Origin: Bimuria novae-zelandiae CBS 107.79
Lineage: Eukaryota; Ascomycota; Dothideomycetes; Pleosporales; Didymosphaeriaceae
Assembly (NCBI GenBank): GCA_010015655.1
Contig: ML976747.1
Span: forward strand, 173,705 to 217,219
Reading direction: 5' to 3'
DNA length: 43,515 nt
Numbering within the stretch: position 1 is the first letter of the stretch; every line of letters begins with the position of its first letter. The notes under the pieces are model-generated. The model was given only the letters and a program-made list of their open reading frames with translations. It was not told the origin of the DNA and searched no databases. The position numbers and the translations under genes are program-made. This document shows, piece after piece, positions 32,340-43,515 of this stretch.

Positions 32340-33960
32340 ATAGAGTTCTTGTTCGAATTCTAATTCTTTGTCACTGTCTTTGTATTAGTAGGCGATTTTT
32401 TTCCCAGTAATTATTAAGTTTTTCTTAATAATTCTTGAGGTTTTCCTCTAGTTTTTAGGTGTTTTCTAAAGGCGGGTATCTTTTCTCTTTAATTAAGTAT
32501 ATTTATTGTTTCCCTAGTAGTCCTGCGTAGTTAATTATTAATTTAACTTTCAATTTATTATCTTTCTTAGACTAGTAATTGAAGATTATTTTATCTAGTA
32601 TTTTAGGGTCTACAGGTTCTAATTAGTCTATATAAAATACTAGGTGTATTTTAGCCTCTAGCAGTAGTCCTAATTAGTAGTTAACAAGTAATATTTATTT
32701 AGAAAAAAATGGTCTAACCTTAATATAATCTCAATTCTTATGCTTTGTTTTAAATTTAAAAATTCTTTATAAGAATATATGCTTTATCCCCCTTCTTTCG
32801 CCAAAGTGCCATTTTTCTTTTTTAGTTAGTGTAAAAATATTTAATATTAAGCTTTGGTAAGATTCTTTATGAGTTATTCATATATCTTTTTATTATTTCT
32901 GCTATGTTAATTGTTTCTTCTGTCCTGATATTAGTAAGAAATATCTAATTAAAAAGATAAAGGTATCTTTTATGGTTTATATAAAATAGTGTATATCCTG
33001 TTGCTGCTAATACTTTATTATTGTATACTAATTATGCTATAGGTAATAGGGAAATCTAGTTATTCTACTAGTCGTTATAGTAGATACGTAGATACGTCTT
33101 AATTATCTAATTCGTGCGTTCTGTTTATCCCTCTATTTATAAATATTAAGCTATTAATAGCTTTTATTTTATTCTAATATGTACTATAAGCATTACCTTG
33201 TAGTTCAAGATAAAGAACTTGTTTCTATTGCTAATAATTATTTTCAGTATACTGTAATATTGTATAAGATAGTCTAGGATAAGGAATGATAGTTCCTTAG
33301 CTATAGTTATCTTCTAATAAAGTAATAATTCTACGTATTTGTAAAATTAATAAATAATTAGTAGTATAGCATTGTAGCTTATTCCGTTTAATAGGTCTTA
33401 TAACTTTGGTAGTTTAATTATAAAGTCTATAGCGATGTCTTCCTATAGTGCTATTAGTATTTAGATTACTTATATCTCTTTATACTTAAGGTGTATAACG
33501 TGCTTATTTTATTAGTATTTTATATATTTTTGGATATACTTCGTTATTACTTTCTTTATTTCGTTAAATAAGTAATTTTATTAGATAAGTTCTATAGTTT
33601 TTTTAGCTCTTAAATAGTTATATATAGGGTCAGTATAGTATTATTATATGATTTTAGTCTAGGGATCCTTAGGTACTTCTCGTGTGGCAAAGAGGAGTTA
33701 ATTAAGTCCTATTATAAGTTTTAATCATTTCTCTAGGTTTTATTATAATATTATAGAGTAGGTTTTTACTTTCTCTCTTGCGAGGTTACTCTGCCTACTA
33801 AGGACGTCTGCTTATCTAGTATCCTTTTTTAATGTATATATAATCTTAAACTTATACTATCTAAGTAGTTCTAACCATTTTACTTATCGTAGTGTAAGCT
33901 CTTCAGTTATTATTAATCTTATAACGTAGTTTATTAGCACTTAGATTTCTTTTTCCTACT
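32340..33960 (-). pseudogene. Ty3/gypsy fragment: end of RNase H, integrase, chromodomain
   Basis: This is the 3' half of a gypsy pol gene on the minus strand. The end of RNase H (YKFKIIYTLKKD, ADVLSRQSNLA) lies at about 33,900-33,780. The integrase core at about 33,420-33,020 shows YNAILLIIYLF, LDYLIQYYSILK, IIISNRNKFF (the family has SDRD; the Asp codons are now Asn) and EG.TERTN. A C-terminal chromodomain-like segment lies at about 32,720-32,440, with HLVFYIDQLEP-like and YLI..KRYPPLENT blocks. It closely resembles the pol of the gypsy element at 35,054-41,662, so it is a second copy of the same family. The reverse transcriptase part and both LTRs are missing. It abuts a pogo-type transposase tail at about 33,970. 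Confidence 0.75.
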
Positions 33961-33979
33961 ATCACACCTTCTAACTTTA

Positions 33980-35053
33980 ATTACTTAATTATAATACTTT
34001 ATAAAATAAACTAGCTTATCAATAAACTTATTAGATATCTTTACATTAATCTAGTACGTTTGTACATTATATCTAGTTTCTCCGTAGTTATCACATCGTC
34101 GTAAAGTTGGCTATCCTAATCTTCCACTACCGTCCTAAAAGCACCTATCTACCTTTACCATAGCCTCCGCGTCTTTCTAAGCTACTATATCCTGCCTATC
34201 CTCTATTCTAAGTACTTCTCCTTACTAAAGACGTCGTTTTTACCTTTTAACGCTTGCTTAGTGCCTTATTTTCCTTCTAAAGGATCTTATTTTTTATAGT
34301 TAATAGGGTAACTATATGCGCTAATACCTCTACACCTTTACCTATTTAATTATATTAAAAATTATAGTTAGCGAGCTTCGTTAATAATTAGTAATTTTTT
34401 ATATTATATGGTTAGAATATAAGGGAGCTTCTAAAGGATTATGCGGCGTTTAAGAGACGTAAAGGTTAGTATTTACTAAAGGTGTTTTAAGGGGTATAGG
34501 CATTTATAACTTAATATCTAGCTTTAATAAAACTACTTAAGGATTATAGGTGATTAAAGTAGTCGCGCAGAACCTAGCTATAATATTTTTTACTATTATA
34601 GGCTTAATATAGGCATTATAGAAGGCTATGAAGAATTTGACTTTAGTAATATAATTAATATAGAATTTAATAAATATATTAATCTTATAACTATAAAAGC
34701 GCTTTAAGATACTAAAATATCTAATATTAAGTAGCTAGGTTAAATAAAACAAAAGCGAAGGGAGACTAACAGTTATAATATTATAAGCTTTATAATAAGC
34801 TTTAAAATTAACTAGCCTATAGCCCTGGGGCCTATCTAGCACGAATAACTAGTATACGCCTTTTATTAAACTTTTAGTATACTTATTAAAATGTTTAATC
34901 TATTTTAAGCTAGTTATATTATTTATCTACTTATTTTTTATAGGGTTAATTACCTAGAAGCCTAGTAGACCGTCCTTAGTACACTAATTAGTAAGGTAGT
35001 ATAAGTCTTAAATAACTAAAAATAAAGAGATATCGCGACCCTTCTTATTAATA
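33980..35053 (-). pseudogene. pogo/Fot1-type (DDE_1) transposase, C-terminal half
   Basis: A minus-strand frame starts abruptly at the gypsy LTR (35,053). It shows the end of the DDE_1 catalytic core (IKHFNKYTKS at about 34,900, LVLDRPQGYRLVNF where LILDGHGSH is usual, and YFSILKRFYSYKIN after the usual QPLD position). It then has FIAFYNAYIKPII, IIARFCATTLITYNP and PIPLKTPLVNT. The C-terminal tail at about 34,280-33,990 (DIVA.KDAEAMV, RCDNYGETRYNVQTY) corresponds to the CCHC-type knuckle CGTCGKTGHNARTC found at the end of many fungal pogo transposases, with Cys and His codons mutated. The N-terminal half is not present next to it. Confidence 0.72.
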
Positions 35054-35460
35054 TGTTAGGATCTGAGATCCAGGAAAGGCTGTGCCGGTTTTGTATCTAA
35101 TCCCTTATGTTATTCGCCAGGAATGACTAATTATTAGCGACTACGCCGTAAGGTACTAAGTCACGTAACTACTCTCTAGAGGGCGCTCTACAAAGAGCAC
35201 TCATCAATAAGCAGGAATAAGCCACGTATATAGAAACGCTAAGTATAGCTCTTCTATACTCGTGTTTAATCTGTTTACTAATCTATTATTTAGATTTAAC
35301 TTAGGCTCTTATTAATTTAATTATACTATATATACTTTTAATACTAACGGCCTATTAATACGCGTAAGCTATTAATAAATCTTTACTTATATTACTAATA
35401 CTCGTACTTAAGAACTAACCCCAGTCTTCTTTAAGACTAGCTATCCGAAAGGGCGTAATA
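35054..35460 (+). repeat. Gypsy-1 5' LTR
   Basis: About 407 bp. The first 200 bp are GC-normal and the rest AT-rich. It aligns with 41,269-41,662 throughout, with many transitions and a few small indels. Confidence 0.88.
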
Positions 35461-35699
35461 TTTTAAACATTCTTAATATAAGCGTTAACGATACCTTTTT
35501 TACTAATATAATAGATAGTTAAATAAATACTTTTAAAGAAGCAAACATCACCGTAGCTAATAAAAATATTAAAAGGTTTTATAGAAAGTCTAACTTCTTT
35601 TATAATAAACGTAATTATATAAAACTATATAGATCTTGTAACTTAACCTGTACTTTTATAGAATAAAAAAAGAGTAGAAAGATACTAATAAGACTATAT

Positions 35700-36500
35700 T
35701 TACTTCTACTTACATAAAGAAAGACCCCTTAAAGTAGATTTATCCTTACGTTAATTAATACCTAACTAGAGCTAATATATGAGGTAACGCTATAAATAAA
35801 ATTATAAAAATTATAATACCTTTTACGCTACAGTTAAATAATACTTTTAAATTACTAATTAGGAAGCTATCGCTAAATAGGTTATTTAATAACTTAAGTA
35901 AACTCATTTAGTAGCTAAATATAAATCTAAATTTCGTAAGAATGCTAACTAAGTTAAATAAAATAATATTAGTCTTATAACTATATTTTATAAAGAATTA
36001 AAGCGACATATGCGCAAGAAACTATTACGTAGTAAAGTAAAGACTAATACCTTATAAGAACATATAGTAAAAGTAAATTAAATTAATAATAAATTGTATA
36101 CACTAGAGCGAGATCTATACTAGAACCAAAATACAAAGAAAAATTATAAAGTACTAGCTATAAATATTAATTACTATAACTCTAAATAATAGCTATAGCG
36201 TAGAAGCTAAGTTAACTATAGTTACCAACTAATAGAAGGAATCTAGTACTAATAAGTTAACGTAATAGAGAATAGAACGGGAAAGGTTAAAGGCTTTTAT
36301 AAGTCTAACTATAGACGTACTTTAGATGGAACCTACAGACAAGGGACCAGGGCACGCCTTTACTATACATGTAGTAAACCAGGCTATATAGTCAGGAACT
36401 GCAGATCTAAGAACAAGGTTATTAAATAGTTAAATATACTAATTATTAACAATAATCTGGCTAACGAAGAATAGCAAGTGATATCTACTATTACGTAATC
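35700..36500 (+). pseudogene. Gypsy-1 gag with mutated CCHC knuckle
   Basis: This is the capsid and nucleocapsid protein of the element. The C-terminal knuckle at 36,361-36,411 reads YYTCSKPGYIVRNCRSKNK. Against the CX2CX4HX4C pattern, the first Cys and the His are both Tyr, explained by TGT-to-TAT and CAT-to-TAT changes. The upstream half is a charged, stop-rich frame without sharper landmarks. Confidence 0.65.
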
Positions 36501-37549
36501 TAATATTTTAAAAGAAGACTTAGAGCGATCGGAACTGTTAGACTTCTATATATATAAGGATACTAATAATAAAAGTTTAGATAAAAAACAAGCTAATATA
36601 AGAATCTCTTACACTCTACTTAAATATAAGATAACCTCTAGAGAAAGCAAAAAAAATAGAATATCTTTAATTTTCTAAAGACGTAATAATCTAGAGAAGT
36701 AGACTTTTAATACTTGGTAATAAAAACTAGACATGTTACGTATTTACTAAAATAAACTAGTCTAATTAGTAAGGCCACAGGAGAGTTCGTAGACTATAAA
36801 TATAAATATTAAAACTTACGCAAAATATATATTGTAGAAGAAAATAATTATAAACTAAAGTACTACCTAGGCTACTAAAATCCTAATTATAGTACCCTCT
36901 AATAGAGATACTATATATATAACTAATATACTACACACTGTGCAGGAAAGTAAAAAAGATATTTTTTTTAAAATAAAAATAATAATGCTAATAGGAACAG
37001 TTTAATTACCTAGTTATAAAGTATAACGTATACCTCTAAGATAAACGTAAAACTAAGTACTTCTTACATTAAGAAAAAGCTACTAACAACGTACTATTAA
37101 TATTAATTAACAGAAAGTATATATATTAATAGAATGGCAAACATACCTCCATCCAGACTATAAGGAACATAAGTAGGACAAAGCACTCTATAGATTTAGA
37201 CTAAGAGACTACTACAAAGAACTAGTACGCCTAGATAAAGCAAAGGGAAAAGAATTTAGTAAAGTAGTCTATATATAAAAATAGTATTACAAATACCTAT
37301 AGAATAAAGGAAAACTACTAAAGCCTACGGAACTACTAATAGAGAAGATGTCTTTTTCAGACCTAGGCTTAGGCGAGAAGTCGCCTTCAGAGAACTAATT
37401 ACTATAAATACTTAAATATTAATTAAGCTACTAGTATAGCTTAAATAAATATAAATGAAAGCCAAGCTAGACTTAAGAGCACAGGAGAGTTATATATTAA
37501 AAAAAAGCACTTAAGAGAGTAGGACTCTACAAAAGTAAAAAGGTTATAC

Positions 37550-40500
37550 CCTATACTATCTATATTACAAATAGATAACTAATGCCTGGCAAAACAAGAA
37601 TTAAATATAAAATTAAAATAACTTTTAAGATTTATAGATACTAGGAACTAGTTATCCTTAACGTTATTAAGGAAACTAATTACGACGTAATTTTAAAACT
37701 ACCTTAGTTAAAGATGTATAACCCTATAAAAAATTAAAAAAAGAAAAAAGCTATGCTTTTAGCGCTATAACTATATATTATAAGTAAAACCTACGTATTA
37801 ACAAAGTATAATAGTAGATACGAGAGCTATTAATAATATAGTCTCGCGACGGATAGTTAAAAAACGGGAAATACCCTTAGCAGACGCTAGTAGGAACCAC
37901 TAGGTTACCAAGCGCAAGAAGATAGATAATAGCATAAACTATAAAATTCTATAATACTACTAAGCATGGAATTATCTGTTTACTAAAAGAGAAGGAAAAG
38001 TAAACCTTTTAGAATATTAACCTTAGAATTATGTGGTTAACCAGAAAAAGGGAAGACGCAATCCTTTGGACTACTATATAGTAAAATTAGAAAAAAAAAC
38101 CTCTAGTAAGAAAGGGAATTTATTAAGATAAACCTTGCGAAAGGATATATTAGACCTTTAAAATTACTAGTAGCTAGTATTTTTATGTTTATACTAAAGA
38201 AGAATAGATACCTAAGGCTCTATATAGACTATAGGAAACTTAATAATATAATATTTAAGAATTAATACCTACTACTAAAGATCTTAGAACTCTAAGACTA
38301 ACTCTTAAGAGTAAAGATCTTTACGGTAATAAATTACGGGACAGATACTACCTAATATAAATTAAAAAAGGTGATAAGTAGAAAATAGCGCTTAAAATAC
38401 GCTATAGGCTATTTAAATATATATTTCTGCCTTTTATACTTACTAACGCACTAGCAACCTTTTAGAGACTTATTAATAATGTATTATATAATTATTTAGA
38501 TATATTTATTATTGCCTATATAGACGACATTCTCGAATTTTCTAAAAACGAATTGGATCACGTACCGCATATATAGACAGTACTAAAAGCACTAGACTAA
38601 ATACACCTATAGATTAAGCTAAAGAAATAAAAATTCTACATACGGAAACTAGAATTTCTAAGACAGGTTATTAGCACAGCAGGAATATAAGTAAGTCTAG
38701 ATAAAATTAAATATATAAAGAACTAGCTACGACTAGATAAAGTGAAAGATATTTAAGAATTCTTAGGATTTTATAAATTTAATACGCAATTTTTTAAGGA
38801 CTATTCTAAGATTATAATACCTCTCACTAATCTTATATGGAAGAATACACCTTTTGTATAAAGAGTAAAGTGTAGAGTATTATTCTAACTCCTAAACATT
38901 ATATATATTATGCCACCTATACTAGTGCACTCTAGAGACAATAGACCCTTATAATTTAAAACCAACGCTAGTAACCGCGCTATAGGTGCATGTGTAAAAT
39001 AATTCTAAAATAGACATTAGTATTTAATAGCCTACTACTTACGCAAACTAAACGACGCGGAATCACAATATGATATATGTAATAAGGAGCTCTACGCGAT
39101 CATAAAAGCACATAAATATTAAAAAACCTATATATATAGCTATTTAAAACTTATAATCTTTATAGATTATAAGAACCTTTTGAAGTTCACAACTATAAAG
39201 GAACTAATACCACGTCAGGCAAAATAGTTAGACATTATAGGATAGTATAAATTTAAGATTATATATACGCTAGACGAAGAGAATAGCCAAGTAAGCGCCT
39301 TAAGTAGACGTAGAAACTCAGTAAAAGCCAAGATTAAGATATTCTCTACTATTCTACAATAAAATAATAAAGGATTATTAGAATCTATGGCAGAATTTAA
39401 TTAGCTCTTGATTATAATAGGAAAAGTACCTAAAGAGTAATAAAATAAAATTATACAATAATATTATAACGATCTAATGTATAGACACCTAGGCATTAAG
39501 AAAGTAATAGAACTTATTTAAAGAAGTTACTTATTTGGAGGAATAAAGAAAGTAATTACGAAGTATATCTAAAAAATATAGACTGCTAACAAAACAAGAA
39601 TAGTATAAATCTTAAGTATAGAGAAATGCAAGCAATCCAGATATCTATAGCACTATAAGAAGATATCGCTATAAATTTTGTAACTAGACTACCCAGGTCA
39701 AAAGACCTATTAAACAGAATAAGATACGATGCTATATTAGTAATCGTTTATTAATTTACTAAATACGTGGAATTACTACTTTACTAAAAAATAACTATGG
39801 CTAAAGAACTAGCATTCTTTATCCTAAATTAACTTATACAACACTACGGCATCCTAAAGATAATTATTAGTGACAGAGACAAGCTTTTTATCTTAAACTA
39901 TTAGATAACGCTTATGGCACTTATAAGAACGAAACGGAAATTATTAATAGTATATTATCTATAGACGGACGGACAAACAGAATGTATAAATTAGACGATT
40001 AAAACGTACCTACGCATCTACTATAACGACTAGAAGAATAACTAGATTTCCCTATTACTTATAGTACAACTAGTATATAACAATAAAGTATTAGTAGTAA
40101 TAGGATACACACTATTCTATGTAAACTATAAGAGACACCTATATCTCTTTAATTAAACATTTCCCACGATAGTTACGACAGAAGAAGCAATTAATATGGC
40201 AGAAACTCTAAAGAAAAAGTATAAATAACTTTAAGAGGATTTTAAAAAAGCTTAATAGAAAAGTATTTTTACATAAACTAAAAAAAAAATAGTACTTTGG
40301 CTAAAGAATGGGGATAAAGCATATCTACTTATACCGAATTTAAAAAAAAAATATAATAAACTAGATTATATTAAGGTCCGACTATTGTTTATTTCTAAAT
40401 AAGTATTACTAGTTAACTACTACTAGATGCTAAAGTATACCTAGTATTCTACGTAGACTAATTAGAACTAGTAGACCTAGAAATACTAGTTAAAACTACT

Positions 40501-40700
40501 TTCTATTACTAGCTAAAGGAAGCAAATAAATTCGAGATTAAACGCATACTACGATATAAGAATTAGCTATAAATATATTTCATTAAATAGAAAGGTTAAC
40601 CTTATAGCGAAAACATATAGGAACTAATAAATTATCTCGAAAACGATTAGTAAATAATTAAACGCTACTATAAGTAACTTACCTAGAACTTAGAACGGAC
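37550..40700 (+). pseudogene. Gypsy-1 pol: reverse transcriptase, RNase H, integrase, C-terminal extension
   Basis: This polyprotein copies and integrates the element. The reverse transcriptase (about 38,170-38,850) shows LYIDYRKLNN and an intact catalytic motif in AYIDDILEFS. RNase H (about 38,930-39,320) shows FKTNASNRAIGACV, where the first Asp of TDAS is Asn, and then NKELYAII, TLDEENSQVSALSRR. The integrase (about 39,450-40,150) has a zinc-binding remnant, IIISDRDKLF with the Asp kept, and DGQTECIN with the Glu kept. A C-terminal segment to about 40,700 holds a decayed chromodomain-like block. Stops of RIP type and a few frame changes are present. The protein is closely similar to the minus-strand fragment at 32,340-33,960. 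Confidence 0.78.
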
Positions 40701-41268
40701 GGAGTAATAAAATTATCTAATAAACTAAGAGTAGCCTATATAGTAGGTGAATACCTAACAAAAGCATTTACAGCAGGATAATTAACTATATTAGTATTTA
40801 CTATCTCTCTCTTAGTAGCTACATTAAATATAAGATGTAATGTCTTCTTGCGCGCACTCTCTTTAGCCTGCGATAATATTTTCTTATTCCTTAATAAATA
40901 AGAAATAATAGTAGCTAAATATCTCTTATCTTTTAACCTTCTTCTTATACTCCTTTTGTGTCTTATCTAAGGACGCCTAAGATATGTTCACGCACGAATA
41001 GTAAAGATAAATATATTTAGTATATTTTAAACTAGACTTTAGTATAACGTAGCACTCTTAACATTTAAATTTATACTTAAAATAAGGATACTTAGTACTA
41101 AAGTTAGCCTAAAGGATTTTATTATATAAATAAAGTTTATAAGTAGTAAAATTAGCAGGCATCTTACCTAACATTATACTTATAAATATAAGAGTAAGGT
41201 TACGCTTATATAAAAAAGGCAAAATTAAATACGTAATTTAAGAATAAATCTTAGAAGGAAGGAGATAA

Positions 41269-41662
41269 TATTAAGGTCTAAGATCTAAGAAAGGCTATGC
41301 TAGTTTTATATCTACTTTCTTATATTATTTACTAAGAATAATTAATTATTAGCGACTACGCCGTACGGCGCTAAGTTATATAACTACTTTTTAAAGAGCA
41401 CTCGCTAACAAGTAGGAACAAGACTTATATATAAAAACGCTAAGTATAGCTCTTCTATACTTATATTTAACTTATTTATTAATCTATTATTTAGATTTCA
41501 CTTAGGCTCTCGTTAATTTAATTATACTATATATACTTTTAATACTAACGCCCCATTAATAAGCGTAAGCTATTAATAAACCTTTTACCTATATTACTAA
41601 CACTCTTGCCTAAGAACCATCCCTAGTCTCCTTTAGGACTAGCTATCCTAAAGGGCTTAACA
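41269..41662 (+). repeat. Gypsy-1 3' LTR
   Basis: About 394 bp, more AT-shifted than the 5' copy, preceded by the polypurine tract AAGGAAGGAG. Confidence 0.88.
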
Positions 41663-42962
41663 AGGTTGCCCAACTCTTCTATTATAATATCTTTAATAGT
41701 AGAATGTATAAGTTACTTTATTTTACGCTAATCTAATGCGCTAAGTACTAAAGTAGAGCTTTTTTTATAATTCTTACTCTAGTAAAGTCTCTTTATTAAA
41801 TCTCTTAAAGATAGATATAAGATCTAGTAGCTAGATACCTATATACTTAAATACCTTAGTAATTAATTACGGCGTAACTAAAGTAGTCTAGGCCCTTTAA
41901 AAAAGTGTAAAGAAGTCCATTTTAGTAATTATTAATAGTTTTTAACTTTTATATAGGTATGCAAAGAGCTCGTTAGAATAGGCGATAAAAAAAGACTTAA
42001 AGACGTAAATATCTAGAGGCTATAGCGTATAAGTTATATAAGGGAGAAATATCGTAAGGAGGATCATGTTCTAATTATAGTAGTTAATAAAATCTATTGT
42101 AACGTAAAATTTATATTTATTAAAAGTAAAGAAACGCTAAGCGTATCGCGCCTTTTAAGTTTTCTTTTTTATATAATAATTAAATACCTATTTTAGCTAT
42201 TGAAGTCTTATCTTGTTATTTAACTAGCAAGAGATTAATAAGGAGATAAAGAACTAATAAGAGTTAACGTCTATTTTTTTTAACCTAGCTAGATTATAAA
42301 ATCGCGACGTTAAATCTATAGATTAGTACTAAATTAATAGTAAATCTATTAGCATAGGTACATATAATAAGTAAAATCTACTTGCGACTGCTATCCTATA
42401 TAGCTTACTATATCTCGCGACTCTTATATAGAGGCCTATTAAAAATTCTTTTTTAACAATTAGTGATACTGAGGAGGAAGGTTTTTTTTTTCTATATTAT
42501 ACGTATGCTTAGGCTATACGTTATACTTAGGAATCTTCTTATATAGAAGCTTAAAGAAAAAATTATATTTTGCCTCTAAATTAGCGTTATAGTAATTACT
42601 ACCTATACTAGTTGTCTAGCAGGAGATTAATAAGTCGCTATTACGCCTAGTAAAGCAATTAACCCAGGATAGGCTAACGTCTGTTTTGCCAATATAAGAA
42701 GCAAACCCCTGTATTATTTACCGTGTAGGGGGAAGTTCGCGTTCTGTAAGGCAGGTAATATATGCTCCTTTTCTTGTTAGGGGTGGAGTTTAGAGCGATA
42801 ATCGTAGGGTCCTTAACTAGCATTAATGCCGCGTTTATAGCGGCGCGTTAACGTAGAGCGTACAACACCAAATCTTTCTGCAATTTTTCGATATGAAAAA
42901 GATTCTCCTAGTTTACGCGATTCGATTGCTGCTATCGCGACGTTAATGGGATCTAGATTCAT
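41663..42962 (-). pseudogene. pogo/Fot1-type (DDE_1) transposase (RIP-degraded)
   Basis: This transposase would recognise the element's termini and catalyse excision and insertion at TA. The frame begins at an ATG at 42,962 (MNLDPINVAIAAIESR). An intact helix-turn-helix follows, YRKIAERFGVVRSTLTRRYK, the CENP-B/psq-type DNA-binding start of fungal pogo transposases. The middle is heavily mutated and may contain a deletion. The C-terminal part shows YSNELFAYLYKS, DFFTLFQKA, TPQLITKVFKYIGIQLLDLI and FKRFNKETL at about 41,950-41,760. It runs into the gypsy LTR at 41,663. It is a different gene from the pogo-type tail at 33,980-35,053, because both retain their own C-terminal catalytic-core end. 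Confidence 0.75.
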
Positions 42963-43031
42963 GGATTTGCGGCGTGTCAAAGTGTGGCGTGTTTATGGTG
43001 GGGTGGCGCGAATGTGACGCGGCGCACTTTA
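41663..43031 (-). mobile_element. pogo/Fot1-type DNA transposon, 5' side, interrupted at Gypsy-1
   Basis: The element's 5' terminus lies at 43,029, next to a TA (43,030-43,031) within the NB-ARC gene fragment. The terminal 67 bp (complement of 42,963-43,029) are GC-rich with repeated CGCGCCAC and CACGCCACAC words, as in pogo-type termini. The transposase gene follows directly. The other terminus is not found; the element stops at the gypsy LTR. Confidence 0.65.
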
Positions 43032-43424
43032 TGCCAAGACACAGTAGCCCCCTGCTAGCCTGGCCGCCGCATCTTTGTTCCGCGACGTGATTAGCACCGC
43101 TCCGTTGCGGCTTTGTGGCAGGTACATGGCTAGCGGTGTTTGCACGCTCGCGTCTGCCTCGTCTCGCTGGCGCTTCCGCGATGGGAAGAACGTCTCCGCG
43201 TCATCGACGTTGTCAACGACCATCACCCATCGTCCGTTCGTCTCGTCCTGCAGCCAGTCGCTAACCAGCCGCAGCACGTTCACCTTTGGGTCGCTCCTTC
43301 CCGGCAGCTCCACGCTTCCTCGAACCGAGCGCGGGTGCTGGCGTGCACCCAGAAGACGAATGTCTGCAGGCTCGCATCGCAGATACTGTGGGCGTACTGT
43401 ATGGCGAGCTGCGACTTGCTGTAA
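43032..43424 (-). pseudogene. NB-ARC (NLR-type STAND NTPase) gene fragment
   Basis: This is part of a fungal NLR-like signal-transducing ATPase, a class linked to self/non-self recognition. Reading left-ward, one frame gives the end of Walker A and its helix (KSQLAIQYAHSICDAS) and then VFWVHASTRARFEEA, about 43,424-43,300. A frameshift follows, and the second frame gives LPGRSDPKVNVLRLVSDWLQ, Walker B (RWVMVVDNVDD) and the sensor motif (GAVLITSRN), ending ARLAGGYCVLA. A small deletion between GCG repeats at FEEA best explains the frame change. The Walker A glycines are missing because another element begins there. The stop codon after the last Ala is formed by the TA and next base of the pogo insertion. 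The GC-rich codons show little RIP. Confidence 0.75.
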
Positions 43425-43515
43425 GCTCGGCCATATACTTTTCGGCCACGTATACTTCTCGGCCACCCTAACTAAGATAGCCACACTATTTTGAATCGCG
43501 ATTTTTCAACGACAA
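43425..43515 (+). mobile_element. Terminus of another DNA transposon, cut by the window edge
   Basis: Starting at about 43,425 the plus strand reads GCTCGGCCATATACTT, TTCGGCCACGTATACTT, CTCGGCCACCC: three near-repeats at about 17-bp steps, then AT-rich sequence to the end. It replaces the upstream half of the Walker A motif of the NB-ARC fragment. Repeated CTCGGCC words at an end resemble pogo-type termini, and the same GGCCGAG word occurs in the 186-bp inverted repeats at 17,544 and 24,466. The rest lies outside the window. Confidence 0.5.

Larger units (their letters stand above)
35054..41662 (+). mobile_element. Gypsy-1: complete Ty3/gypsy LTR retrotransposon
   Basis: This 6.6-kb element has LTRs of about 407 bp (35,054-35,460) and 394 bp (41,269-41,662). 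The left LTR begins TGTTAGGATCTGAGATCC, and the RIP-altered right copy begins TATTAAGGTCTAAGATCT. They end GTAATA and TTAACA. A purine-rich tract (AAGGAAGGAGATAA) precedes the 3' LTR. The interior has gag, reverse transcriptase, RNase H, integrase and a C-terminal extension in gypsy order. The flanking 5-mers differ (TAATA on the left, AGGTT on the right), and the transposase pieces on its two sides are not halves of one gene. Confidence 0.88.

Noticed and set aside
43075..43494. Three plus-strand and two further minus-strand open frames over the NB-ARC fragment
   Set aside because: Shadows in GC-rich sequence; only the minus-strand frames with Walker B and the TSR motif make sense. The 151-codon minus frame is correct only from about LPGRSDP onward.

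Overview
The window is a transposon graveyard from a filamentous ascomycete (Pezizomycotina). Nearly every recognisable gene is a mobile-element gene broken by C-to-T and G-to-A changes. These turn CAA, CAG, CGA and TGG codons into stops and leave a TpA-rich background. This is the footprint expected of repeat-induced point mutation (RIP), seen here against short GC-normal islands. I find no intact host gene. All family calls come from reading translated motifs by eye; no database search was run.

Left block (about 1-17,543). A Tad/I-like LINE on the minus strand occupies about 634-15,689. It ends in a (TAC)n tail and is flanked by a 14-bp direct repeat. It was split by a minus-strand Ty1/copia element (6,090-11,660; 196-bp LTRs, 7-bp flanking repeat, initiator-tRNA-Met-like primer site) and by a Tc1/mariner-like DNA transposon (about 11,725-15,132). 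The DNA transposon has convergent genes: a DDE_3 transposase on minus and an unrecognised 572-codon frame on plus. Removing the two insertions leaves about 6 kb, a normal LINE length. The LINE landed in a non-coding tract (about 480-620 plus 15,704-17,200) that carries many short arrays of the palindromic octamer AACNNGTT repeated at 11-bp steps.

Middle block (17,544-29,216). A unit bounded by 186-bp, nearly identical inverted repeats (17,544-24,466) holds a nested plus-strand copia element (17,970-23,094; 169-bp LTRs, perfect 5-bp target duplication ACTAT). Without the copia it is about 1.8 kb, has no visible transposase, and contains more 11-bp-phased AACNNGTT arrays. Directly to its right lies the body and 3' LTR of a third, heavily decayed copia element that lacks a 5' LTR.

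Right block (29,217-43,515). A GC-rich gene relic (about 29,380-29,892) is followed by a tRNA-like sequence and unassigned AT-rich DNA. Next come a coiled-coil ORF relic, a minus-strand chromodomain-type Ty3/gypsy fragment, the 3' half of a pogo/Fot1-type transposase, a complete gypsy element (35,054-41,662), and a second pogo-type transposase (about 41,663-43,031). The window closes with a GC-normal fragment of an NB-ARC (NLR-type) gene, cut at its Walker A motif by another DNA-transposon terminus and on the other side by the pogo element.

The strongest unexplained signals are the 11-bp-phased AACNNGTT arrays and the second gene of the Tc1-like element.
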